This document shows, one piece after another, positions 45,835-55,703 of a stretch of 64,000 nt of DNA; position 1 is the first letter of the stretch, and every line of letters starts with the position of its first letter. Position numbers and translations under genes: made by a program. This DNA is from Gordius sp. MW1 (lineage: Eukaryota; Nematomorpha; Gordioida; Gordea; Gordiidae): assembly GCA_964036665.1 (NCBI GenBank), contig OZ038533.1, positions 6,966,413-7,030,412 on the forward strand, given 5' to 3'. The notes below the pieces were generated by a model, which was given only the letters and a program-made list of their open reading frames with translations, was not told the DNA's origin and ran no database searches.

Positions 45835-45944
45835 TGAATGACGAAAATTTTTTTTTCTCAATGCAAAAACCCTTATAAATTATAAAAAAAATATGTTTTG
45901 CCCCCCACCCCCCTTCCCTAATACAAAACCTGGCTACACCCATG
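45835..45944. mobile_element. Left-truncated CATGGGCGTAGCC-family MITE
   Basis: The interior (CTGAATGACGAAAATTTTTT, ATATGTTTTGCCCCCC) and right end (CTGGCTACACCCATG) match the family. The left terminal repeat is absent. Confidence 0.72.
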
Positions 45945-46069
45945 TTACAGGGTTGCACTTCCCTTCTTCATTCTGCCCCGCTCATTAATGAAAGTGAAAC
46001 TGGTTGAATTGGCATATGACCTCAAACCTTCTTGTAATTTGGTGTTTTTTGCCGGAAAATTGCTAGATG

Positions 46070-46215
46070 CATGGGCGTACTCACGATTGGAATTAGAGGG
46101 GAGCAATAATGATTAAGGGAGAGGCAAAATGATAATTTTTTGCAATTTCAGCCATTATCATAATAAATTATAAAGAATTTTGATTTAAAGGGGGACAGCC
46201 TTGGTAACGCTCATG
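46070..46215. mobile_element. CATGGGCGTAGCC-family MITE, diverged
   Basis: It starts CATGGGCGTACTCACGATTGG and ends GGTAACGCTCATG. Flanks GCTAGATG and GCAAATAT agree at only five of eight positions. Confidence 0.7.
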
Positions 46216-46523
46216 GCAAATATAATAGTAAATGATGATTTTACATGACTTGATATAAAACAAGACGCCTTACAACGAAGAATTCTTTTTTGAAACTTAT
46301 GTAAACGTCTTTAACCAGAAATCTCATCCACACTTATAATAATAATTTACTCTTTCTTCGTTCCATTTATTATACTCTATGTCGCTTCTTATTCTATACT
46401 CCCTTTCTGCTCTTATCAGTTTATTTACTTTTTTTATCTATCACCCTCTAATTTATCCTTGATGATGGACCCCTTTGGTTCTCAATCACTCTAAACCACT
46501 AATAAATACGAACGTTCCTTTAG

Positions 46524-46877
46524 ATGTAGATTTGTATGGGGGAAATATGACATCTTCGGCTTTGGTTAACGCAGGCAACGGCTTCAAACCCAATACCCAC
46601 ACCAGAATTGAATTGTCTCCGAGCATTTGCCAGGACAATTCTACCCTAAGATTGAGTCCGGCTCCCACTAAATTGGGATCTAGCTTGGTAAGTGGTGCCC
46701 TCAAGAGGAGCATAGGTATCGAATATGATTTACATCGTTTAACCGAATCACCCCTCCTGTCCAACGAAGATAACGATGTAAAAAGAGACAATGCTTCGAC
46801 TGGCTCAGGCTTGGAGGAGTATGAAGAATCATCGTTGGAGGATGTCGAAGAACTGAGACGAAATCAATTGTACTTAG
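46524..46877 (+). CDS. PDZ gene: internal serine- and acid-rich exon
   Basis: The acceptor cgttcctttag opens a 118-codon frame: VDLYGGNMTSSALVNAGNGF, LSPAPTKLGSSLVSGALKRS, then GSGLEEYEESSLEDVEELRR and NQLYLG before gtgaaa. The composition is like a disordered linker with an acidic patch. It leaves one base, which does not suit the exon at 47636 but does suit that at 49284, so alternative splicing or a different donor (about 46928) is possible. Family not recognised; assignment to the PDZ gene is by strand and position. Confidence 0.65.
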
Positions 46878-47635
46878 GTGAAATTAATAGTGCGAAAATA
46901 TGGCTTTTATATTTTATGTCTCGTAAAGTGTTTTCACCTAAGGCCTACCCTTACCGATCCATATGTAAACGTTTGACGAGTTTGTATACAGTCGAAACTT
47001 CTTAATCACAAATCAGATTATCGCGAAAATCTTTTAATTGCGAAGTTAACCGCCATTTTGTTTTTTTTAAACGATAATATTAACAATAACAAAAACATCG
47101 TTTATCGACAGATCGCTTTATAGTACAATATCCGATATTCACAAACATTTTCGAGTCCTTAAATCAACCAGATAATTATATAAAATATCGTTTTATTGCG
47201 AAGCGTAAGAAATGAATATTTAATATAATGTACATATACTATTATTGCTATCGGTTAATCGCGAAATATCGGTTAATCGCGAATTTTTTTCAGGCCCAAG
47301 GCTTTGCAATTAAACGGTTTTGACTGTATTAAGCAAATTGTAGAGTTATAAAATTTGGATTTTGCTTAATTTCAAAAATTATATACAAAGTGTAAAGTGA
47401 ATAGTTGCATAATTGGTATGTAATCGCATTTATTTTTTTTAAAGTTGATAAATATAAATGTATTTTCTTAGATCTACCATTTCGGTAAACTTTTGGGACA
47501 ACGATTACTATTGTAAACTTTTATTTATATTTAAAATATGAAGTAATCCTGTAGATATTATAGTCTTTAGCTTTGTAGCACACTGGATTTATTTAGTATA
47601 TTTTTTTAAATTATATAATAGGTTCTCTCTTTCAG

Positions 47636-47757
47636 GAAAGATCAGCAAGATTTGGTAACGACGATTATCAATTTAATAACCCTGTGCGATCCAGGGAGAA
47701 AATAAAGAATAATAAATTTAAGAATAAGAAGTCAATTGCTTCTTCAAAGGACAATAG
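47636..47757 (+). CDS. PDZ gene: basic exon
   Basis: After ctctctttcag the phase-0 frame reads ERSARFGNDDYQFNNPVRSR, then EKIKNNKFKNKKSIASSKDN, and leaves AG before gttact. That phase fits the next exon (AG|G gives Arg). The Lys/Asn-rich basic stretch has no recognised domain. Confidence 0.65.
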
Positions 47758-48592
47758 GTTACTTTTGAAACAAATATATCAACTTTTTTATTACATAGGA
47801 TGTGTGTTAAGTTTTAATAGTATTTATAGCATCAAACAGAAAGGTTTCTTATCACAACCTATGTTTTTTGATTCTTTATTAATTTGCAACTTTCTTAATT
47901 ATATGGGATAGGCTTAAAAATAAAATATATAAAGTTTTCAGCTAATTTGTGCCATTATTAGAACTTGCAAAAACGTATTATTGGTTTTTATCCTATGGGA
48001 ATATTTCTAACTAAGTTTATCATTTTTCATTTGTTAAGGGATAGTAAATATGAAGCTTGCAATTACGACAAAAGCGGTAAAAATGAAGCGAAGGATCAAC
48101 AAAAGATAAAGTTGATGAATAAAAATCCAGCACCAATCGGTGCTTTTTACACTTGTGGTTGCTCTCCGACTCGTATATTTCGCAGCGCTCCAAATACTGG
48201 CCTTCAACATTTCGAGTAAACGATTCTAAATGCCATATTGGTGAATCAAGTTAGAATGTTGGAAAGGATTATCTTAACTTTCTCAATTTTCACATTGCGA
48301 CAATTATAGTTTGTGTCAATGTAATTCCGTTAATAAGAGTATTGTTAACCTTGAAGCATGTCAGTTTGAGCTCGTTCAAAATTACCATTCGGCATTGCCC
48401 ATTAGCTAGGCCTGCAAACTTCGATTTGTAAACACGATTTGTATATAATCAACACGCGAGATAAATAGAATTTTTTATATCTAACGTATTAGCTAACATG
48501 AGGTGAAGTTAGATAAATCTGAACAAACTTTTATATCCAAAATAATAAATTTGTCTTATAGTTATTTTATGCTACGTGTTTTAAAAAACCAG

Positions 48593-49062
48593 GTGGGTTT
48601 CCGAACCATCCTTAACTGCATTAAACAACGACAATCTTTTGGTTGGGCACGCCTCTAAATCGTCACCTATCGATAAATTTGGCCTACATTATGCTTACGA
48701 CGGAATACCGCGACGCGTACACGCTAAGACCATGCTTTACAACAGCCGAGTTGAAATGAACGGGGCCAAACACCTAACTATATCGTGCCCCGATTTGGGG
48801 ACTCTAGCTACTCGCAATAGCAGGGGCAAATATGGTAGCATGGCGGCCAAAATATACGATCGAACTTGGTGGCTGGCCCCTAGTGAAAGCGAAAATAAAC
48901 TGCTTAATTCTGAAAAATTAAGCGATGCGAGGAAGGATAAAATCGTGATCGGACATTATAAAACGTGCAGGCTGGAGGATAGTTCTCAGTGTCGATATAG
49001 CAAGAGGTTGGGCAAGGTTAACGCTTTGATACAAGAATTTGAAACCAAACGCAAAGCGCAAT
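48593..49062 (+). CDS. PDZ gene: long internal exon
   Basis: The acceptor taaaaaaccag is followed by WVSEPSLTALNNDNLLVGHA and 156 codons without a stop, including IDKFGLHYAYDGIPRRVHAK, AAKIYDRTWWLAPSESENK and LGKVNALIQEFETKRKAQ. Codon use is clearly less AT-biased than in surrounding DNA, which supports real coding. The last part looks helical. The donor T|gtaccg gives a phase that fits the exon at 49284. No domain recognised. Confidence 0.75.
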
Positions 49063-49283
49063 GTACCGTGGATCAAGAATCTAAGGAACACAAAGAAATG
49101 AGTACATCAATATGTTGCTCTTCATTTTTATAAAAGATGACATTAATTTATCTTAGAATGCTGTTTCATATTGAAAATTTAAAAAGTTGCAAGGGAAATA
49201 TATATAAATTTTGGCACTTCTATCTAGAGATTATTCAAATAATATATTTTACAAAACACTTATAATATGATTGAATATTTTAG

Positions 49284-49532
49284 GTGACCTTAAAGATACA
49301 GAGCGCGCTAGTATCTTATTTAGAAAAAACAAGGAAAGTTTGGAACACTTGAAGCTGCGATTGGACCAAATTTGCAAAGAAAGAGAGCTCGTGATAAGTC
49401 AAACAAGTGGGGGAACACTAAAAAATGATTTTGGCGAAAAGATCAATATAGGAGGAAGGTATTTGGCCAGTCCAATCTATAATGATGAACACATATATGA
49501 AAACGCAGAAGTTATTAGAAATTACTTTAAAG
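49284..49532 (+). CDS. PDZ gene: coiled-coil-like exon
   Basis: The acceptor gaatattttag opens DLKDTERASILFRKNKESLE, HLKLRLDQICKERELVISQT, then GGRYLASPIYNDEHIYENAE. The first 40 residues have a heptad-like Leu/Ile pattern with charged residues, consistent with a coiled coil. It ends AAAG|gtacaa, leaving one base. Confidence 0.72.
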
Positions 49533-49789
49533 GTACAATTAACAATAATTATATGGTGCGCGCGATTAACAATAATTATATATTGCGTTGCGATTTTAAC
49601 ATGGTTTAATGCTACTAATTGCTAAATATTGGTTAACTTACTATTTACAGCAAACTTTTATCTTCAACGCATAACACCCCATCTAGTTGTGTGTTATTAA
49701 ATTGCTAGTATCAGTGTTCCAACTTAGAAAATATGGTTATAAACTTAAAAACACGAGGAAAAAATTATAAGATGATCATGGGTAAACGG

Positions 49790-50442
49790 TAGGACCAACA
49801 ACATAACTATGGAAGGTTTTGAATGCTGGAATTTTAGGTAGTCATTTATTTGCAAAGCTATTTAACAAATTGCAAGTGGGAGAATGCCCAATGAATGTAG
49901 AAAGTGCCATGTTATATTAATCTATATAAGATAAAGGGGGATGTACTGAATTGCAGTAGCTAACGCGTAATTAAGTCTGTGAGTCCCGTAATGAAGGTGT
50001 GGGAAAAGGTCATAGAAGCTATAAACAGAAATATAATCTCAATAGATGAGCGACAATTTGGGTTTATGCCTAAAAAATCACCTTAAATGTTAACATTGTA
50101 GAAGGTGACTTGTGGATTTATATGCAAAATCAGAAGGATCTTTACTTTCGTTGATCACGAGAAACCTTTTCATAAAGTTCAAAGCAGTTGCTATGGGACG
50201 GTCTGAGTTACGATGGCGTACCCGAGGTATAAATAAATTTAATAAAGGACGCGTTTGATAACCTAAAACCAAAATACGAACATTTACTCTAAATGTAGGC
50301 GTGCGTCAAGGTCGGCATTGATTTTACAATGATGGATTGAGGACCAAAAATGCGAACACCATAGACAATATTCTTTGCGACTTATACAGAGCTATGCTCG
50401 AATTCAAAAGTGGATTGGCAACGCAGGTTTATGTGTGGATGG
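49790..50442 (+). pseudogene. RTE-type LINE, reverse transcriptase part, plus strand
   Basis: Segments include KLFNKLQVGECPMN near 49855, VWEKVIEAINRNIISIDERQ and FGFMPKKS at 50008-50085, SLITRN (50150) and a mutated downstream RT. They follow RTE motif order (KVWEKVIE..I....QFGF). Stops and frameshifts abound. It lies in the intron after the coiled-coil exon and is interrupted by the hAT derivative at 50443. Confidence 0.82.
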
Positions 50443-51525
50443 TAGAGATCTGGAACGGGCCGTTTTTAGAAGATCGGCCCGCTCGTATATGTTTTTAAAA
50501 CTTCAAGGCCCGTCCGAGCCCGCCTGTAGTTTTTTTTTCAACACTTCAGGCCCGTCCGTAAAATTTTGAGGCCCGTTCGTAATCGTTTAGAAAAAGGTCA
50601 GGCCCGCCAAACCCCGTTCAAATCGTTTTTTTAAAGAACTCCGCCCGGCCCCATTAAAAATTTCCCAAAATTTTATTTTATTTTTTGACATATTTATTAA
50701 AAACATCATAATTATCATGTTAAAATAATAAATCATCAATTTATTTCTGAAGTTAATACACTTAAAAAATTTCAGTATTACTACCATTAAATTACTAAAA
50801 AAATACATGAGAATATTCCACTTTTAACTATTTACTTTTATTTTATTAAATTAAGTTAAGACACTTAAGAAGTTAGAATATTACCATTAAATTAAAATAC
50901 TTTAATAAATTACATGAGAATATTTAATTTTCAATAAGCAGTTTACATTGATTTGATTAATTTATATCAGTTAATACACCTAAGTTTTAGATTAGAAAAA
51001 GAATATTTATTAAATTATATGGCCCTAATAATTATACCAGTAAAATTTGTGATAAAATTAAAAACAAAAATTCTAATTTTGGTGCATTGTAAATAAGTAA
51101 TTAAACTTAATTAAAAAAGAATATACGATGTATAATCTTAAATTATGTAAACGAAAATCTATAGCAAATAGAATAAAAATGTTTTAGAGTCAATTTAGCG
51201 CTTGAAAAAGGTATGAATGTTACAGGATAAACAAAAATTAGAGGTTAAAAAATAGTGCAATTAATAATTTATATTTTTAATAAAAATCATATATTTATAT
51301 AATTGTCTGACTTTTAAGAACCTTTATAGTTCATGACCGTTTTTATAATCTCTGGCCCGTTTATAAAATATCAGGCCCGTTCAAGCCCGTTAAAAAAATC
51401 TCAGGCCCGCCCGAGCCCGTTACATTAATTGTTAAGCCCGTCCGGGCCCGGCCCGTTGAAATTTTTATAATAAAAAGCTCGTCCGTACCCGCCCGCGGGA
51501 TGGGGCCTGCCCGTGCAGTTCTCTA
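50443..51525. mobile_element. Non-autonomous hAT-2 derivative, 1083 bp, perfect 8-bp TSD
   Basis: The ends are TAGAGATCTGGAACGGGCC and GCCCGTGCAGTTCTCTA, with GTGGATGG at 50435-50442 and 51526-51533. Subterminal arrays and AT-rich interior match hAT-2 and hAT-1, with the transposase deleted. It splits an RTE LINE. Confidence 0.93.
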
Positions 51526-51533
51526 GTGGATGG

Positions 51534-52160
51534 ATCGGATTACAAGCAATAGTTTTAAGTCAACCGGAGTAAAACGGAATATCTATGTTAAAAGCAGGGA
51601 GATAAAGACAAATTTCTTATCCAAATTGATGTCTAGTGAAGGAATTTATATATCTTGGTTCTAGGATACCATATAATGGGGTTGTGGAAAGCCAGTTTAA
51701 GGCAAAATTTCAATGCAAAATGGTTAAAATTTAGTGGTGTACTATGTGCTAAACCTGTACCACTCGAATTAAAAGGAGGAATAAAACCGATTTTATGCCC
51801 ACTGTAATATATGGAGCGGGGACATGGGCAATTAATGCAAAAAATAAATTAGGTCACAATGGAAATGTGTATGTTAAACTGGAAGAATCAGGAAGGACTA
51901 TATAAAAAATCAAAAGATAAGGGGAAAGTTAGCTGTGGTTCTGATACAGAGAAAGATGGCTATTATAAAATTGAGATGGTATGGCCATTTGAGAATACAA
52001 TGGAAGCGTAAATTCATTATGAATGTGCTAGTCAAATTAAGCAGATGAGAGGAGGATCTATCACATGAGATCGATATCAAAATGAAAACATAATAGTAAT
52101 GCGAAGCTGGTGGAAATGGTCGTACAAGTGAAAAATTACATTGAGGAGTGACAACCAAGT
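51534..52160 (+). pseudogene. RTE-type LINE, C-terminal part, plus strand
   Basis: It resumes after the hAT insertion: EGIYISWF near 51640, then frame-shifted SRIPYNGVVESQFKAKFQCK, IKPILCPL near 51785, YGAGTWAINAKNKL near 51820 and a tail IHYECASQIKQMRG near 52015. The motifs match the thumb and C-terminal basic part of RTE ORFs. Confidence 0.75.
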
Positions 52161-52268
52161 GTAAGAAACAGCTATAGGAAATAAATTACACGTTGTTTAG
52201 AAGCAATTTAATTTTAAGGTATATTTTTAAATCAAAGTGGTGATTTATCTTTTGTTTTACCTTGTTAG

Positions 52269-52318
52269 GAGGACACACTGGAATCACTACAAAGATGGAC
52301 AAAGAAATAGATTTTAAA
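52269..52318 (+). CDS. PDZ gene: possible short exon
   Basis: The acceptor taccttgttag opens GGHTGITTKMDKEIDFK in exactly the phase left by the 49284 exon, and the donor AAA|gtaatt gives phase 0. Fifty bases, so support is from phase and splice sites only. Confidence 0.5.
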
Positions 52319-52371
52319 GTAATTGAATATCCACTTTGATTAATGTTTTGCGTTATCATTTTACTTTATAG

Positions 52372-52458
52372 TCTAACAGAAATATTACATACCACGTAGA
52401 AGGCTATAGGAATCTCGTGTCAATAAATCTAGACGAAAACGTGGTTATCCAAGTTTGA
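52372..52458 (+). CDS. PDZ gene: possible terminal exon
   Basis: The 53-bp intron ends actttatag. The phase-0 frame SNRNITYHVEGYRNLVSINL, then DENVVIQV and a TGA. The C-terminus VIQV has hydrophobic residues at 0 and -2, a class II PDZ-ligand pattern. AATAAA sits 219 bp downstream. Confidence 0.5.
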   Translation, partial: SNRNITYHVEGYRNLVSINLDENVVIQV

Positions 52459-52676
52459 GCCTTTAATGTGGATCATTTGTCCTATTTGTAACCTTTGTTT
52501 TACACCTTTTTAGGGACACTTGAAATCAATATTTAATAATTTTTCAATTACCAGCACTTTGCACTCGTGTTGAATTATATAAGAGTTATTTAAATATATT
52601 TGATATACTAGTATTTATGTTGATCTGTGCACATAATTTTTTTGGGATTTCTGTATTCGTAAAATAATAAATTTCA

Positions 52677-52682
52677 AATAAA
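52677..52682 (+). terminator. Possible poly(A) signal of the PDZ gene
   Basis: AATAAA lies 219 bp after the TGA of the last putative exon, on the same strand. In AT-rich DNA this hexamer is common, so support is positional. Confidence 0.4.
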
Positions 52683-53479
52683 ATAGCTAACTTAATAATC
52701 TTATGCCGTATATATATATATATACATTACACAGGCCATCAAAAAAAAACTCCTGCAATCTGACATATTTCTGATATAGAATTTTAGCTGAACAATAATA
52801 TATTTTTAGTTTTCTTAATCGTTTAGATTTTGAGATAAATGAAGCTAAAAGTACAAAAAATTGCCTTTTTTACGTTTTTTGAGGCTATATTCCCTCGCCA
52901 TATTAATTATATTTAATAATATATATATTTAATCCTATAAACCATTTATTGATTTATAGGATCATGATCACGTGTATTTGAACCTCCCTCCCCCTTTAAA
53001 ATTCCTCCCACTATACCTGGAAAAACAGAACACATTACAGTACATACGCGATGTTTATTAACACATCAATCTCTCCCTTTCGCCTTCTCTTCCACTCCCA
53101 CCCTCATATCTCAATCACACAAGACAGGGGCGGGAGTGGAGGAGTATGTACTCTGTTTACTCAGACATAATGATAGAAATTTTAAGCGGGAGGGAGGTTT
53201 AAATAAACGTTGATAAAATTAAAAGTTGTAATGAAACACAAAAATAAAATTAGGATCCTATTGTCTATAAGATTATATAAAATTATTCAATATAAATTTA
53301 AAATGGCGTGATCAAAAAACGTTTAATAGGCCCTCTTTGCTCCTTTAGCCTTATTTATCATAAATTCTGGACGACTAGGGAAAAAACTAAGTACATAATA
53401 TTGATTAGCGTAAAATTTTCTATTATGATTATTTGTCAGATCACGGGATATAATCACAAAGTCAATATTTGGAGACCTG
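52683..53479. other. Intergenic DNA
   Basis: Contains a TATATATA microsatellite near 52709 and an inverted pair AACCTCCCTCC (52980) and GGGAGGGAGGTTTAAAT (53186), which may bound a 230-bp repeat. No gene seen. Confidence 0.5.
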
Positions 53480-54075
53480 TGTAATTGCTATGGAAACTTA
53501 TACTAGTTTTTAATGGCTATGGACTTATTTGCTTTCTCATATAAACCTGCTAATGACAGCTGGTTGGCTTTCGACCTTGCCCGAGCCCAAATTCTTTTTT
53601 CGTTTTTGGACCTAACTAATTGCCTTTATATAAAGCTTTTTTTGGCAACTTGTCTAGGTTGTTGCTTTATAACGGATAATTGCGAAATTGGCTATAATTT
53701 CCTGCAAATTAAAGCCGGTCGTTTCTTACTTCTACTTTGTCTGACCCCGGTCCGAGGCCAAAATCCTTGTTCATTTTATTTATTTTTGCTGCTCATTTTA
53801 TTTATAATTTCTCCTTGCCTCACTTGATTCGTAATTGGTTTTTTTGTGAATTTTTGTAGGTGTGGGCGGCTAACATTTAGGCCAAAGATTTATTATACAT
53901 TTTAGATCTACATTTTTTACCCTTTCCCCCTTTATCGCCTATAAATTGCATAGCAAATGTCCTACGTTTATATAGAGTATGTACGACCAGAACTAGGCGC
54001 AAGCCCTAACGACAAAAAACGGGTTCCAAGTCGGACCCTCAGCCCACCAGGGGGAAAGCCCCTGGTTTATTATCT
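53480..54075 (-). repeat. Relative of the TWA-flanked family, copy D
   Basis: It starts TAATTGCTATGGAAAC and ends CACCAGGGGGAAAGCCCCTGG, the analogue of the GGGCCTTCGGCCC hairpin end. It also has the subterminal CCTATAAATTGCATAGCAAA at 53938. The middle (GCTTTCGACCTTGCCCGAG and GACCCCGGTCCGAGGCC) differs from copies A-C and includes a 104-codon open frame that I regard as chance. No clear duplication. Confidence 0.6.
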
Positions 54076-54544
54076 TAAGTGCGATTGTATTGCCCTAGGT
54101 TAAAGCTTTTATTGATAACTAACTATGAAATTTTCTAGGATATCGCGTAGTAGCTTGAAAAACTCGTGTCCACAAATTTTAGCGCCCTCCGATCTGAAAA
54201 TAGCAAATGATTAAAGCAGAGCTGTTTTTCTATATAAATTAAAAATGCAGAAGCAATAGCCTCAAAAAGGTTAAAATGGGCATTTTTGCAGCTTCGGTTT
54301 GGTTTTTCTAAAAATAGGAAGTTAAAAAAAAATAAAAACAGAATATGAGTCAGCGCAAAATTCTCTATTACAATTATAGGTCCAATTGCAGGATGTTCTT
54401 TTTGTAGACCTGTGTTATTAGATCACCAATTATTCATGTATGCTAATTATATATTTTTCAAACTTAATTTTTGTGATATGAACTCATACAAATGCAATTT
54501 TATTAAATAACTATGTTTAATGTGAACAATGAAGCGGTAGAATG

Positions 54545-54680
54545 TAGTTTGAATGAACGCGTTCAAATTTTCTAAAAAAATTGATGAACGGCGTTCCTTT
54601 TTTTGGTGAACTTTAAACGTGAACGCGTTTTTTGATGAACGCGTTCGAATTTAACGTTCGTTCAATTTTAAAAACCCTTT
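54545..54680. repeat. AACGCGTTC-rich transposon end fragment
   Basis: Repeated GAACGCGTT motifs (GAATGAACGCGTTCAAATTT, GTGAACGCG, GATGAACGCGTTCGAATTT) form a subterminal array of the hAT style. No partner end was found before the TAGTGTTGCG element begins at 54768. Confidence 0.55.
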
Positions 54681-55703
54681 TTTATTTTTATTTATTTGAA
54701 AAATAATTTTAATCCGAATTTTAAAAAAAAAATCTTATATTTTTTTATTAGCTTTTTTTCCTATTACTAGTGTTGCGATCTCGTCTCGGTCTCGAAAACA
54801 AAATCTCGTCTCGGGAGCGATTATTAAAATCTCGTCTCGGTCTAGAAAAATCTCGGTCTCGACAAGAATTCTCGTCTCGTCTCGACTTTTTAAAAAAAAT
54901 ATATACGGGATAAAAATCTCTCTTGTTTTATTAAAAATATTAAATAAGTGTTAAAAAATCCATATGGCAAACCTTTATATTTTTTAAAAAACTTTAATAC
55001 ACAAACTTTTTAACGATTTAGCGGGACACGACATCTCATTGACAATATAAAGATATTAATTAATTCATAAAGAAAATATTTCTATGGAAAGTGCAAACTA
55101 AAAATAAATTAGAAGTATAGAAAATTAAATTTTATTGTTCTAGCAAACTATAACATTTGTATCACATTTACTGTGTTTGTCAACTCTAAATAGACTGAGA
55201 AAATTATAAGTTCGCTTATAGTCGACTTAGTTGCACAATTGAGCAAATTGAGACCCGTTATTAACCCTGGCTAAAGCTTCAAAGTAGACCTTAACATATT
55301 TAAGGCAACGTTTAAGCATTGATATTACCATCTTCAATTATAGCCCATAGTGTTTATTGCATGTTCACTATAGGGTTATATACCACAAAGTGCGAGTGAT
55401 CAACTAGTTGTACATATTAATACGTTATAAAAACAACAATAAAAGCAGCATTATATAGGATTAAGAACATAAGGTTTTAAACTTTAAATTAAAGTGCACG
55501 TATTTAAATTTGTGACAAAAATCATTATAATCATATTTATATTATAAATAATTACCTTCCAATCCTAACTAACTTTGCCATTGAATAGATATTTGTCGAA
55601 TACAATATAGGTTCGTGTAATTATTTTATATTGCCCAATTATAGAAATTATTAGGGTTGGGGATCTTTATTTACTACAGACAGGTTTCGAAGCGATACAA
55701 TAA

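Noticed and set aside
53513..53827. 104-codon hydrophobic frame resembling a membrane protein
   Set aside because: It lies within repeat copy D, has no homology that I recognise, and its hydrophobicity follows from T-rich DNA.
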